From Muribaculaceae bacterium (lineage in GTDB: Bacteria; Bacteroidota; Bacteroidia; Bacteroidales; Muribaculaceae), in the NCBI GenBank assembly GCA_022510405.1, contig JAFLTP010000017.1, positions 1-64,000 on the forward strand: a stretch of 64,000 nucleotides of DNA. The letters are read 5' to 3'. A program made the position numbers and the translations under genes. Below the pieces are notes generated by a model. It saw only the letters and a program-made list of their open reading frames with translations, ran no database searches and was not told where the DNA came from. Positions 54,401-63,962 of this stretch are shown one piece after another (position 1 is the stretch's first letter; every line of letters begins with the position of its first letter).

Positions 54401-55627
54401 ATGGATTCAAAATTAATTGACAGATTCCTGAAATACGTATCTTTTGATACCCAAAGTGATGAGGAAACTAATATGACGCCATCCACTCCCGGCCAGATGG
54501 TTTTTGCCAAATATTTAAAAGAAGAATTAGAGAATTTAGGTCTTCAGGAGATCACACTTGACGACTACGGATATCTTATGGCAACTTTACCTGCCAATAC
54601 CACAGAGCAATTGCCAACAGTCGGGTTCATAGCTCATATGGATACCTCCCCTGACATGAGTGGAAAAAATGTGAAGCCAAGAATCGTAAAAGATTATGAC
54701 GGCAAAGTGATAGTGCTCAATGAAAAAGAGAACATTACTTTGAATCCTGAAGAATTTCCGGAACTTCTGAACTATATTGGCGAAGATTTAATTGTGACAG
54801 ACGGAACGACACTTTTGGGTGCCGACGATAAAGCCGGAATAGCAGAGATAATCACTGCAGTGGAATATCTTATGGAGCATTCGGAAATCAAACATGGAAA
54901 AATCCGAATAGCATTCAATCCTGATGAAGAGATCGGAATGGGTGCACATAAATTTGATGTTAAATTGTTTGGAGCAGATTTCGCCTACACGATGGATGGA
55001 GGCGCAGTTGGCGAACTTGAATTCGAGAATTTCAATGCCGCTTCAGCAAAAGTAACCATAAAAGGAAGGAATGTACATCCCGGTTCGGCCAAACATAAAA
55101 TGATCAACTCAATTAGGGTAGCTACTCAATTTATCGTTATGTTACCCAGATGGGAGACACCGGAACATACAGAAGGTTATGAAGGTTTCTACCACCTGGT
55201 TGGAATACAAGGATCAGTGGAAGAAACAGTTTTGAGTTACATAATCCGTGACCATGACAGAGCCAGATTTGAAAGCAGGAAGCGTGAAATAGAACACTTG
55301 GTGAATAAAACGAATTCGGAATATCCGGGGTGTGCATCAGTTGAGATTAAAGATCAATATTACAACATGCGCGAAAAGATCGAACCTGTGATGCATGTTA
55401 TTGAGACCGCTGAAAGAGCGATGAGAGAAGCCGGAGTAGAACCTAAAGTTCAACCTATCCGTGGAGGAACAGATGGTGCTCAACTCTCTTTTAAAGGACT
55501 TCCGTGCCCCAATATTTTTGCAGGAGGAGAAAACTTCCACGGAAGATATGAATATGTACCAATCTCATCGATGGAAAAAGCCAAGGATGTTATTGTGAAT
55601 ATCTGCAAGGACATAGCTTCGAAGTGA
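54401..55627 (+). CDS. pepT: Peptidase T (tripeptidase, M20B)
   Basis: A 408-residue di-zinc aminotripeptidase. The first ligands are in [14 protein letters not shown] (His about 78), and the bridging aspartate is in [15 protein letters not shown]. The catalytic Glu pair is in [15 protein letters not shown], with further ligands in [14 protein letters not shown] and [13 protein letters not shown]. Length is typical. Its stop overlaps the miaA GTG start by 4 nt. It fits the peptide-using life style also shown by DPP III. Confidence 0.95.
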   Translation: MDSKLIDRFLKYVSFDTQSDEETNMTPSTPGQMVFAKYLKEELENLGLQEITLDDYGYLMATLPANTTEQLPTVGFIAHMDTSPDMSGKNVKPRIVKDYDGKVIVLNEKENITLNPEEFPELLNYIGEDLIVTDGTTLLGADDKAGIAEIITAVEYLMEHSEIKHGKIRIAFNPDEEIGMGAHKFDVKLFGADFAYTMDGGAVGELEFENFNAASAKVTIKGRNVHPGSAKHKMINSIRVATQFIVMLPRWETPEHTEGYEGFYHLVGIQGSVEETVLSYIIRDHDRARFESRKREIEHLVNKTNSEYPGCASVEIKDQYYNMREKIEPVMHVIETAERAMREAGVEPKVQPIRGGTDGAQLSFKGLPCPNIFAGGENFHGRYEYVPISSMEKAKDVIVNICKDIASK

Positions 55628-56547
55628 AAAAAAAGAAATTGATAGTGATAACAGGGCCGACTGCTTCCGGGAAGTCGGCTCTTGCTGTATCATTGGCAGA
55701 GAAGTTAGAGACCGAAATAATAAGCGCCGACAGCAGGCAGATTTATCAGGGCATACCCATTGTTACGGCAGTACCAACAAAGGAAGAACGCAATGGCATA
55801 CCGCATCATTTGCTTGAAATCTTACCATTAGACGCTTATTATTCGGCAGTCAAATTTCAGGAAGATACCGACAGAATTATCCAAAACATATTCCGTGAAA
55901 AAAATACCGTAATTGTATGTGGAGGATCGATGCTATATATCGATGCCTTATTAAGCGGCATAGATGAGTTACCTACCGTTCCTGATACAATAAGAAACAA
56001 CTTGATGTTGCAGTGGAAAGAAAATGGTGACAAATGGTTAATTGAACAACTTAAAGAAAAGGATCCCGATTATTATAATAAGGTTGATTTAAAAAATTTG
56101 AAACGAGTTTTCCATGCAATAGAAATCTCTATAACCGCAGGCCAACCTTATTCATCACTTTTGACAAAAGAGAACAGGAAATCCGAAATGCGGCAACTGC
56201 CTTTTGAAGTTATAAAGATATGTCTTAACGGCAGCCGTGATCAATTATTCAACCGAATAAACCAACGTGTTATAAAAATGATTGAAACGGGTTTAGAGGA
56301 AGAAGCCAGGAGCGTATATCACCTCCGGCACCTAAATTCTTTGAACACCGTAGGATTGAAAGAAATGTTCGCATGGTTTGACGGTACCATGACTAAAGAG
56401 GAAGCCATATCACGTATCCAGAAAAACACACGCGTTTATGCCAAAAAACAAATGACTTGGCATAAGCGTGATGAAAATTTAAGATACCTTGATTTTGATG
56501 AAGGTATAATGAAGAATAGGGATAAGGTGTTGGGGTTGTTGGTCTAG
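55624..56547 (+). CDS. miaA: tRNA dimethylallyltransferase MiaA
   Basis: A 307-residue enzyme that adds a dimethylallyl group to A37 of tRNAs reading UNN codons, using DMAPP from the MEP path (dxr is also in this window). P-loop [10 protein letters not shown] (about 10-19) and the conserved [14 protein letters not shown] loop are present. [15 protein letters not shown] and [17 protein letters not shown] form the C-terminal part. It starts at GTG within the pepT end (4-nt overlap). Confidence 0.95.
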   Translation: MKKKKLIVITGPTASGKSALAVSLAEKLETEIISADSRQIYQGIPIVTAVPTKEERNGIPHHLLEILPLDAYYSAVKFQEDTDRIIQNIFREKNTVIVCGGSMLYIDALLSGIDELPTVPDTIRNNLMLQWKENGDKWLIEQLKEKDPDYYNKVDLKNLKRVFHAIEISITAGQPYSSLLTKENRKSEMRQLPFEVIKICLNGSRDQLFNRINQRVIKMIETGLEEEARSVYHLRHLNSLNTVGLKEMFAWFDGTMTKEEAISRIQKNTRVYAKKQMTWHKRDENLRYLDFDEGIMKNRDKVLGLLV

Positions 56548-56670
56548 TAGTCTTGTAGTCTCGTAGTCTGGTAGTCTAGTAGTCTAGCAGTCTTGTGGTC
56601 TAGTAGTCTAGGAGTCTAGTAGTCTGGTAGTCTGGGGGTCTTGTGGTCTTGTAGTCTTGTGGTTTAGTGG
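56548..56670. repeat. GTAGTCT(N) short tandem repeats
   Basis: About 14 units of a 9-10-nt motif, TAGTCTNGTAG / TGGTCTAGTAG, fill the spacer between miaA and the outer-membrane barrel gene. The same motif appears at 62641-62712. Confidence 0.8.
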
Positions 56671-56695
56671 GATTTGGTGGGGGAATTTGAAGGAA

Positions 56696-57394
56696 TTAGA
56701 AATCGTAACCGATTGAGAATTCCCAACTTTTGTTTTTACCGCCTGAAGGCTGTTTCCAAGTTTTACAGAATCCAGCTAAATAATGCACCCCGAGATAATA
56801 ATGGTCGAAGAAACGAAGACCTGTACCCATTTTTAATCCCACATCCACAGAGTTGTGTTGTGCGGTGTATTGAGAATACCCCAAATTTTGAGGTTGACGA
56901 TATAAAACAACAATATTGTTATCTCCCATGTGTTTCAGTGCAAACTGCAGGTAAGGACCTAATTCAACCATCCATTTTATTTTCTCAGCAATATTAAACT
57001 TCACGACTCCCATTACAGGAACAGTGATATAGTAACCTCTAAGATGACCCATTGCATAATGAGTATCTTCCTGAGCGTTATAGTTAAGATAATTTGTCAG
57101 ATAAGCATAATCACCACTTCGAGATTCAAAGAAAATTCCAGGTTGAAGGGATAGATATTCCTTGAAATTCAGGTTAGCCAAAACACCTATATTAAAACCA
57201 GTACCCCAGCTATTATTATTCCAAAGGTTGAAATGGCCTTTAGGGAAAGTCTTATTTGAAGTGTTGAAACCCAATCTGCCACTAAAAGAGAAGAAAGAAG
57301 CAGCATCAGAAGTATCAAAGAAATCTTGAGCCTTAGACTGTGAGGGACACAAGGAGGCTACAAGAACTGCGATTACAAAAATTATTTTTTTCAT
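56696..57394 (-). CDS. Outer-membrane beta-barrel protein (PorT-like / OmpA-like porin fold)
   Basis: A 232-residue secreted protein. The signal peptide is MKKIIFVIAVLVASLCPSQSKA (cleavage after KA). The rest alternates short strands with aromatic-rich ends (FSFSGRLGFNTS, LSLQPGIFFESR, IKWMVELGPYLQFAL, LGVHYLAG, WEFSIGYDF), as in 8-stranded barrels. The last residue is aromatic (F), a mark for BAM insertion. It is preceded by a structured RNA with a strong promoter, so its expression may be RNA-controlled. Function unknown. Confidence 0.8.
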   Translation of the reverse strand: MKKIIFVIAVLVASLCPSQSKAQDFFDTSDAASFFSFSGRLGFNTSNKTFPKGHFNLWNNNSWGTGFNIGVLANLNFKEYLSLQPGIFFESRSGDYAYLTNYLNYNAQEDTHYAMGHLRGYYITVPVMGVVKFNIAEKIKWMVELGPYLQFALKHMGDNNIVVLYRQPQNLGYSQYTAQHNSVDVGLKMGTGLRFFDHYYLGVHYLAGFCKTWKQPSGGKNKSWEFSIGYDF

Positions 57395-57459
57395 TATTCT
57401 AATATTAATTTACAAATTTAGTTTATAAATTTTATTCTATAAAACTAAGATGGTATAAA

Positions 57460-57622
57460 ATAAAAAAGCGGAAAAATGTTTCGCAACATTCGGCCGCCGG
57501 TGATTCGGATAGATTTTCTCACCTTCCCAGGCAATCGAATTTCACCGTATCACTACTTACAAAGTTATATCTCTATTTAGTTATTCCCTAATTCACCGCA
57601 CCAATAGTGCGGTATCTTTCCG
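57460..57622 (-). ncRNA. Candidate structured leader/small RNA upstream of outer-membrane barrel gene
   Basis: From an exact promoter (57627-57657) a minus-strand RNA of about 160 nt can be drawn. It has an ACCGCAC/GTGCGGT hairpin (57594-57612) and a long stem CGGTGA-AA-TTCG / CGAATCACCG (57498-57507 with 57536-57547). An apex CCT-GGGA-AGG follows, then a terminator. CGGAAA near the 5-prime end can pair TTTCCG near the 3-prime end. It does not match a named RNA that I can recall. Confidence 0.5.
57462..57497 (-). terminator. Terminator of the candidate RNA
   Basis: GCGG and AATGTT pair with AACATT and CCGC in a nested hairpin (GCGA loop), followed on the minus strand by TTTTTTATTTTAT. Confidence 0.6.
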
Positions 57623-57626
57623 AGTG

Positions 57627-57657
57627 CAAAGATAATATTAAATTTTCAAAAATCAAA
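57627..57657 (-). promoter_or_regulatory. Promoter of the candidate RNA
   Basis: On the minus strand TTTG (57654-57657), exactly 19 nt, TATCTTTGC (57627-57634). Full sigma-ABfr match, overlapping the end of the DUF4296 gene. Confidence 0.7.
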
Positions 57658-58420
57658 AAGGGCCGAAAGATTTTTGGGATCTTCTTTTAGAACGATAGTT
57701 CAAGGTGTCAATCTGCTCACCTTTAATAGATATACTGTCGATAAAAAGAGGGAGAGATTTAGTCTCTTTAACGTGGATAGTTCCAAATATTCTTGATACA
57801 ACTTTAGATGAGTCGGTCTGCAAGTCCATTTCAACCTTATTTTTAGATGAATTGTTTACCAAAGCCTCCCCGAATCCATCCTGATACTCTACCCCCAAGG
57901 TGTTTTTAAGATTGGTGGAATTTGGCAAAAAGAAAGAAAGTTTAATCACCTCACCCTTTTCTATTTCGGGATAAGGAATTGAAAAGGAGAAAGCATCCTG
58001 TCCACTTAAAGGAGAAATCACCAAATGCTCACCAAATTTCCAAAGATCATCAGAAACCTTAAGGTTCTCTCCTTCGATTTCCATATATTTCTTTCTTCTC
58101 CTATTAATTTCTTTGTCAACCTTTTCAAACAACTCCACATAATTATCCATATTTCTGCCGTACCAAGCCAGAGTAGTATCGAGGGTTTCTTCAGCTATAC
58201 CATGATCGGCCAGAATTCTTTTCCCCATTTCTTCTCTATCTTTGGAAGTCACAGATCCTTGAGTGTTCAGATAGGCTTCAGTAAGTTCCATATCCACTAT
58301 AAGATTGACCATATCTTTTTCCTTAAGCACATTTGAAGGGCGATGGCTACATGAAAATAAGCCAATCACACTCACCATAACAGCGAAAGATTTTAAGAAA
58401 ATATGACTAATCTTTCTCAT
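57653..58420 (-). CDS. DUF4296 lipoprotein
   Basis: A 255-residue lipoprotein. The lipobox is VIGLFSC (Cys24). The DUF4296 domain spans about residues 36-115 (KDMVNLIVDMELTEAYLNTQG). A helical and beta-rich tail follows. The family is a constant neighbour of lspA in Bacteroidota, as here: it overlaps lspA by 14 nt. Its role is unknown. Confidence 0.85.
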   Translation of the reverse strand: MRKISHIFLKSFAVMVSVIGLFSCSHRPSNVLKEKDMVNLIVDMELTEAYLNTQGSVTSKDREEMGKRILADHGIAEETLDTTLAWYGRNMDNYVELFEKVDKEINRRRKKYMEIEGENLKVSDDLWKFGEHLVISPLSGQDAFSFSIPYPEIEKGEVIKLSFFLPNSTNLKNTLGVEYQDGFGEALVNNSSKNKVEMDLQTDSSKVVSRIFGTIHVKETKSLPLFIDSISIKGEQIDTLNYRSKRRSQKSFGPF

Positions 58421-59075
58421 TCTGTGAATCTGATTCTTTTATCACTTTCTTACCAATCAAATTGAAGGCTTTTGAAGCGTCGCTTGAATAAAAGAATATT
58501 AAAAGGCAAACGCCGACACAAATGGAAGCATCAGCAATGTTGAAGATATACTGAAAAAATTCAAAATAAGTTCCACCTATGCCCGGAATCCATTCGGGCC
58601 AGTAAAAATCGAAGAAAGGAAAGTACATCATATCCACCACTCTACCTTCAAACCAGCCGGCATACCCGCCATCGGGAGGAATGATCTGAGCTATCTGAGG
58701 AGGCATAGGGTTATTGAAAATGACGCCGTAGAACACACAGTCGAATATGTTGCCTGCAGCTCCGGCTGTTATAAGCGCGATAGCAATAAAAAAACCTAAG
58801 CGAAGATTCTCGGCAAACCTAATACGGAACACAAACCAGATAAAAATACCTACGGCAATTATACGACCGAAAGTTAGAACAAATTTGTTCCATAGTTCCA
58901 GTCCGAAAGCCATGCCATTATTCTCAATGAATTTAAGGTGCCACCACGAAGTAATGGGCAAGTCTTCCCCCATATAGAAGGAAGTCTTGACCCATATTTT
59001 CATAATCTGGTCGGCAATAATGACAGCAATGCAGACCACGAAGACCCACCAGAGACGATTGTTTGCTTTATTCAC
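58407..59075 (-). CDS. lspA: Lipoprotein signal peptidase (signal peptidase II)
   Basis: A 222-residue four-helix membrane aspartyl protease that cleaves lipoprotein signal peptides. The start at GTG (VNKANNRLWWVFVV) is preferred; an ATG 24 nt earlier (MPRRKLV) is also possible, and the track start would overlap ileS by 80 nt. The motif NNGMAFG and the two catalytic aspartates (AAGNIFD and FNIADASICVG) are present. An insertion between helices lengthens the protein compared with E. coli. Many lipoproteins in this window depend on it. Confidence 0.92.
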   Translation of the reverse strand: MNKANNRLWWVFVVCIAVIIADQIMKIWVKTSFYMGEDLPITSWWHLKFIENNGMAFGLELWNKFVLTFGRIIAVGIFIWFVFRIRFAENLRLGFFIAIALITAGAAGNIFDCVFYGVIFNNPMPPQIAQIIPPDGGYAGWFEGRVVDMMYFPFFDFYWPEWIPGIGGTYFEFFQYIFNIADASICVGVCLLIFFYSSDASKAFNLIGKKVIKESDSQNEKD

Positions 59076-62000
59076 TTTTACTAATTTTCGCCTTGGCATC
59101 CAAACCTTCGATTTCGAGATCAACCACATTCTCTCCAACCAAAGCATTCACCAAAGAGATATTTTTAGCAAGGACCTGAGTGGCTATATAATCTCCAAAC
59201 GCTTCAACAGCATCCCTGATTTCCGGGAGATCGGAAAGTTCCACATTTATCTTATCAGTAATTTCAAAACCACTTGACTTTCTTATGTTCTGGATACGGT
59301 TGATCAATTCACGTGCCATACCCTCGTTACGCAGTTCGGGAGTGACAGTGACATCAAGTGCAACAGTAAGGTCACCATCGTTAGCCACGAGCCAACCCGG
59401 GATATCTTCTGCAAAAACATCCACATCATCTAAAGTCACCACAGGTTCACCTTCAATATCAGCGAATTTAAATTCACCATTTTTCTCCAAAGAGGCGATG
59501 TCAGCTTGTGACATAGAAGCTATAGCGGCACCAAGTTGCTTCATAACTTTTCCATACTTTGGACCAAGTTTCTTGAAATCAGCCTTCACCTTCTTCACAA
59601 GTCCGCTCTCTTCGTTACCAACAATCTTCAGATCTTTGATGTTAAGTTCACTCTTAATCAAATTTTCGAGAGCCTTGACCCCCTCTTTCTGTTCATCACT
59701 GACAACAGAGACCAGCAAAGTCTGGAGGGGTTGACGCACCTTAATATTAGTTTTTCTACGAAGAGCCAATACATTGGAGGTTATCTTCTGCGCAAGTGCC
59801 ATTCTTTCTTCAAGAGAAGAGTCGATAAGATCCGGATCAGAGACCGGGAAGTCAGATGTATGAACGGAAGCATAACCATTACCTTCCAAGGCAGGGCCTA
59901 TCAAATCTTTATACATTCTATCTGAATAGAAAGGTGCAAACGGTGCCATCAAAAGGGCTACAGTCTTCAAACATTTATAAAGAGTCTGGTAAGCCGACAA
60001 TTTATCGTTATCCATTTCACCTGCCCAGAAACGCTTCCTATTCAGACGTACATACCAATTGCTGAGATTGTCGTTGACAAAATCTTCTATGGCACGCGCA
60101 GCCTTTGTAGGTTCATAGTCGTCTAAAGCTTCTGTTACTTCAGCAACAAGAGAGTTGAGCAATGAAAGAATCCAACGATCGATTTCAGGTCTTTCTGAGA
60201 AAGGAACATCTTCTTCGGCACCTGTGAAGCCATCCACGTTAGCGTAGAGAGCAAAGAATTTATAAGTGTTGTAAAGAGTAGAGAAAAGTTTTCTTGCCAC
60301 CTCTTCCACCCCTTTCTCATCATACTTGAGGTTATCCCAAGGAGCAGAATTTGAAATCATATACCAACGCACCGGGTCACTGCCGAATTTTTCGATATTA
60401 CCAAACGGATCTATAGCATTACCAAGACGTTTAGACATCTTATTGCCATTTTTATCGAGGACAAGACCATTAGAAATAACAGCCTTAAAAGCAACGGAAT
60501 CGAAGACCATACCGGCAATAGCATGAAGCGTGAAGAACCAACCACGGGTCTGGTCGACACCCTCAGCAATGAAATCGGCAGGATACACCTCTTTAGAATC
60601 AAGCAGTTGCTTGTTTTCAAAAGGATAGTGTATCTGAGCATAAGGCATGGCCCCAGAATCAAACCAAACGTCGATAAGGTCGGTTTCACGTTTCATCGGT
60701 TTTCCAGATTTAGAAACGAGGACTATTTCATCGACATAGGGACGATGGAGATCGGCCTTTTCATAATTCTCTTTAGAGTTGTCACCGGGTTTGAAACCTT
60801 TGTCCTTAAGAGGATTTGATTTCATCACCCCTGCCTCAACCGACTTATCTATTTCTTGGCATAATTGTTCATAACTTCCGATACAAACTTCTTCCTTGCC
60901 GTCTTCAGTTCTCCAAATTGGTAAAGGAGTACCCCAGTAACGGCTTCTTGAAAGATTCCAATCCTGCAAATTCTCGAGCCATTTTCCGAAACGCCCTGAA
61001 CCGGTAGAAGCCGGTTTCCATTTGATTGTCTCATTAAGATTAATAAGATTATCGCGGGATGCAGTTGTGCGGATAAACCAGCTATCCAAAGGATAATAAA
61101 GGACCGGTTTGTCAGTTCTCCAGCAATGTGGATAATTATGGACATGCTTTTCAATACGGAAAGCCTTACCCTCCATTTTCAATTCAACAGAAAGTTGCAC
61201 GTTTAAGTCTTCTGCAGATTCAGCAGCTTTGGCGTCATACTTTCCATTTTCATTGAATCTTGGATCGTAAGCATTCTTCACATAGTGTCCGGCATGCTTT
61301 TCATATTCAGCAACATTTACACAATATTTAACGAACTCCGGTGCCAAATGATCAACAGGATAATATCTACCTGTAAGATCAACCATTGGACGAGTTTCTC
61401 CTGCTTTATCAATCATAAAGAGAGGAGGGATACCGGCAAGTTTAGCCACCTTCGCGTCATCAGCACCGAATGTAGGAGCGATATGAACGATACCTGTACC
61501 ATCTTCTGTAGTTACATAATCACCCGGGATCACTCTGAAAGCAAGGTCTGCCACTTCCACGAATTTATCCTCATCGCATGCAAAGACTTTATCCGGATGT
61601 TCCGAAGCATATTTTTTGAATACCTCTTCGGTGTTGTCGTTCAATGGTTCTACGGGTTTAACCCAAGGCATAAGTTGGGTATATTTCATACCTACCAAAT
61701 CAGCACCTTTCCATTTAGCCACAACTTTGTAAGGTATAACTTTGTCACCCGGTTTATAATCCTCTAAATTCAGATCAGCACCTTCCTTTTTAAAATAATT
61801 GGGGACCAAAACCTCAGCAAGAACAACGGTTATTTTTTCAGAAGTGTAAGGATTATATGTTTGTACGGCAACGTAATCGAAAGTCGGCCCTACACAAAGA
61901 GCAGTGTTTGAAGGAAGGGTCCAAGGAGTGGTGGTCCAAGCCATGAAGAAAGGTTTACCCCACTCCTGCAATTCTTTGGAAGGTTCTAATATTTCAAAGA

Positions 62001-62637
62001 GGGCCGTTGCAGTAGTGTCTTTAACGTCCCTGTAGCAACCCGGCTGGTTGAGTTCGTGGGTACTAAGTCCTGTACCCGCAGCCGGAGAATAAGGTTGAAT
62101 TGTGTAACCTTTGTAAAGGTATCCCTTGTCATAAAGTTGTTTTAGGAGCCACCAAACGCTCTCCATGTATTTGCTTTCATAGGTGATATAAGGATTGTCA
62201 AGGTCTACCCAATAACCCATTTTATGAGTAAGGTCAGTCCATTCCTTGGTGTATTTCATCACCTCTTTTTTACAAGCTTCGTTATATTCATCAACAGATA
62301 TCTTCTTTCCGATATCCTCTTTAGTTATACCGAGATTTTTTTCAACACCAAGTTCCACAGGAAGTCCGTGTGTGTCCCACCCGGCTTTTCGCTTTACATG
62401 GAAACCTTTCATCGTTTTGTAACGGCAAACGATATCCTTGATGGTACGAGCCATTACATGGTGAATACCCGGCATACCGTTGGCGGATGGTGGACCTTCG
62501 AAGAAAACGAAAGTAGGACCACCCTCACGGTGTTTCATAGAATTCTCAAAAAGGGAAGCGTCGTCCCATTCTTTAAGCACCTCTTTATTCACGTCAGAGA
62601 GGTTTAACTGGCTGTTATATTCCTTGAATTTTTTCAT
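59068..62637 (-). CDS. ileS: Isoleucyl-tRNA synthetase
   Basis: An 1189-residue class I synthetase of the eukaryote-like long type. The HIGH motif is GPPSANGMPGIHHVMAR (about 49-65), and the KMSKS signature is NKMSKRLGNAIDP. The editing domain carries TTPWTLPSNTAL. The C-terminal domain is long and lacks the bacterial zinc finger, as in type 2 IleRS, which often gives mupirocin tolerance. That is inference from type. It is followed by lspA with overlap. Confidence 0.95.
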   Translation of the reverse strand: MKKFKEYNSQLNLSDVNKEVLKEWDDASLFENSMKHREGGPTFVFFEGPPSANGMPGIHHVMARTIKDIVCRYKTMKGFHVKRKAGWDTHGLPVELGVEKNLGITKEDIGKKISVDEYNEACKKEVMKYTKEWTDLTHKMGYWVDLDNPYITYESKYMESVWWLLKQLYDKGYLYKGYTIQPYSPAAGTGLSTHELNQPGCYRDVKDTTATALFEILEPSKELQEWGKPFFMAWTTTPWTLPSNTALCVGPTFDYVAVQTYNPYTSEKITVVLAEVLVPNYFKKEGADLNLEDYKPGDKVIPYKVVAKWKGADLVGMKYTQLMPWVKPVEPLNDNTEEVFKKYASEHPDKVFACDEDKFVEVADLAFRVIPGDYVTTEDGTGIVHIAPTFGADDAKVAKLAGIPPLFMIDKAGETRPMVDLTGRYYPVDHLAPEFVKYCVNVAEYEKHAGHYVKNAYDPRFNENGKYDAKAAESAEDLNVQLSVELKMEGKAFRIEKHVHNYPHCWRTDKPVLYYPLDSWFIRTTASRDNLINLNETIKWKPASTGSGRFGKWLENLQDWNLSRSRYWGTPLPIWRTEDGKEEVCIGSYEQLCQEIDKSVEAGVMKSNPLKDKGFKPGDNSKENYEKADLHRPYVDEIVLVSKSGKPMKRETDLIDVWFDSGAMPYAQIHYPFENKQLLDSKEVYPADFIAEGVDQTRGWFFTLHAIAGMVFDSVAFKAVISNGLVLDKNGNKMSKRLGNAIDPFGNIEKFGSDPVRWYMISNSAPWDNLKYDEKGVEEVARKLFSTLYNTYKFFALYANVDGFTGAEEDVPFSERPEIDRWILSLLNSLVAEVTEALDDYEPTKAARAIEDFVNDNLSNWYVRLNRKRFWAGEMDNDKLSAYQTLYKCLKTVALLMAPFAPFYSDRMYKDLIGPALEGNGYASVHTSDFPVSDPDLIDSSLEERMALAQKITSNVLALRRKTNIKVRQPLQTLLVSVVSDEQKEGVKALENLIKSELNIKDLKIVGNEESGLVKKVKADFKKLGPKYGKVMKQLGAAIASMSQADIASLEKNGEFKFADIEGEPVVTLDDVDVFAEDIPGWLVANDGDLTVALDVTVTPELRNEGMARELINRIQNIRKSSGFEITDKINVELSDLPEIRDAVEAFGDYIATQVLAKNISLVNALVGENVVDLEIEGLDAKAKISKSE

Positions 62638-62640
62638 ATT

Positions 62641-62712
62641 CGAGTCTTGTGGTCTGATAGTCTTGTAGTCTGGTAGTCTTGTAGTCTAGTAGTTTTGTAG
62701 GCTGGGGGGGTA
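62641..62712. repeat. GTAGTCT-type repeats between ileS and ddl
   Basis: TCTTGTGGTCTGATAGTCTTG and related units over about 70 nt, the same family as at 56548-56670, about 6 kb away. Confidence 0.8.
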
Positions 62713-62718
62713 ATGTTT

Positions 62719-63909
62719 TTATGATTTTGAGCCTTTGATTCCACCTTTTAAACCGGCACCCATAGCGAAGATGTTGGTATCGTAAGAATAGGTTTTTCTA
62801 TCGGTGTCTCTTTTCCTTTTGAGAGCCAAAGCGATAAGTTTATCTATAAGTTCTTTGAAAGAAATGCCCGTTTCTTCCCAGAGATAGAAAGAGAGGCTAC
62901 CGGGAATTGTATTAATTTCATTAACAAAGATGTCACCGTTTTCCTTGTCAATCATGAAATCTATTCTTGATACACCGTTACAAGCGAGCACTCTGAAAGT
63001 ATCAGAGGCGAGTTGTTGAATTTTGGCGGAAGTTTCAGCCGGGATATCGGCAGGAATTTTCTTTTGAGAAGCCTGCATACCGGATTTTGCACCACCACCA
63101 TATTTTTCGTCGTAAGTGAGGAAATCTTTCTGTTTGATTGGTTCTTCACATACACTGGTTTGACGTTGATCGGCATCACCCAATACACTACAATTAATTT
63201 CCATCATATCTTGCACCATATGCTCGACAATGATACGAGATGAAAAACGTATGGCATTTTCGATAGCAGAGTCAAGGCTTTTACGGTCGGAAGCTTTACT
63301 GATACCTACACTTGAACCCAAATTTGCCGGTTTCACGATAACGGGATATCCAAGTTGATCCTCAACAATTTTGTCAGTAGCTTCACGATTAGAAAGCCAT
63401 TCCCTATCAGTGAACCAAACGTAATCCACCACAGGAATTCCGCTTTCTCTGAGGATCATCTTCATAGTGATTTTATCCATTCCGTTGGCAGAAGATAGAG
63501 TATCGCAACCGACGAATGGGATACCAATAGTTTCGAGAACACCTTGGAACATACCGTCTTCACCATGAGACCCGTGCAGCACGGGGAAAGCAATGTGCAA
63601 ATCGGCAACAACCGGATCCTTTTTTGAGAATAATCCGCCTTTTACATTGGATCTGTAAAGTTTATAATCACCATAAACAGGTTTCATATAAACCTCCTCC
63701 ACTTTATTTTCCAACGCCTTTAAATCCTTATAGTTGGAAATGTTGAGAAGTTCGGGACCTGTGTACCATTTACCTTGCTTGGAGATATAGACGGGAATCA
63801 ATTGATATTTATCGGAATCAAAAGCATTTATTGCCTGTAAAGCAGATATTACAGAAATTTCATGTTCTACAGATCTGCCACCGAAAAAAACACCTACGAT
63901 AGTTTTCAT
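62719..63909 (-). CDS. ddl: D-alanine-D-alanine ligase
   Basis: A 396-residue ATP-grasp enzyme that makes the D-Ala-D-Ala end of peptidoglycan precursors. The start MKTIVGVFFGGRSVEHEISV is typical. HGSHGEDGMFQG, KPANLGSSVGISKA and NEINTIPGSLSFYLWEE carry the serine, lysine and metal ligands. The protein is longer than E. coli DdlB by about 90 residues, as are many DdlA-type enzymes. An LSFYLWEE tail favours D-Ala over D-lactate, as inferred. Confidence 0.95.
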   Translation of the reverse strand: MKTIVGVFFGGRSVEHEISVISALQAINAFDSDKYQLIPVYISKQGKWYTGPELLNISNYKDLKALENKVEEVYMKPVYGDYKLYRSNVKGGLFSKKDPVVADLHIAFPVLHGSHGEDGMFQGVLETIGIPFVGCDTLSSANGMDKITMKMILRESGIPVVDYVWFTDREWLSNREATDKIVEDQLGYPVIVKPANLGSSVGISKASDRKSLDSAIENAIRFSSRIIVEHMVQDMMEINCSVLGDADQRQTSVCEEPIKQKDFLTYDEKYGGGAKSGMQASQKKIPADIPAETSAKIQQLASDTFRVLACNGVSRIDFMIDKENGDIFVNEINTIPGSLSFYLWEETGISFKELIDKLIALALKRKRDTDRKTYSYDTNIFAMGAGLKGGIKGSKS

Positions 63910-63930
63910 ATTTTACCTGTAAAAAGTCTA

Positions 63931-63962
63931 CAAAATTACCAATATATGTGCTAAAAAGCAAA
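63931..63962 (-). promoter_or_regulatory. ddl promoter
   Basis: On the minus strand TTTG (63959-63962), 20 nt, TAATTTTG (63931-63938), about 22 nt before ddl. Confidence 0.6.

Noticed and set aside
56548-56670. Repeat block considered as a CRISPR array.
   Set aside because: Units are 9-10 nt with no spacers of constant length and no cas genes in the window.
57460-57622. Cobalamin riboswitch or SRP RNA as identity of the structured RNA.
   Set aside because: GGGAAGGTGAG and the GGGA loop look partly similar, but the B12 box, the CCCGC-ACTG core and the SRP GGAA/AGCAG core are missing.
59285-59734. Plus-strand 149-residue ORF inside ileS.
   Set aside because: Low-complexity Ser-rich translation antisense to a strongly conserved gene; a shadow ORF.
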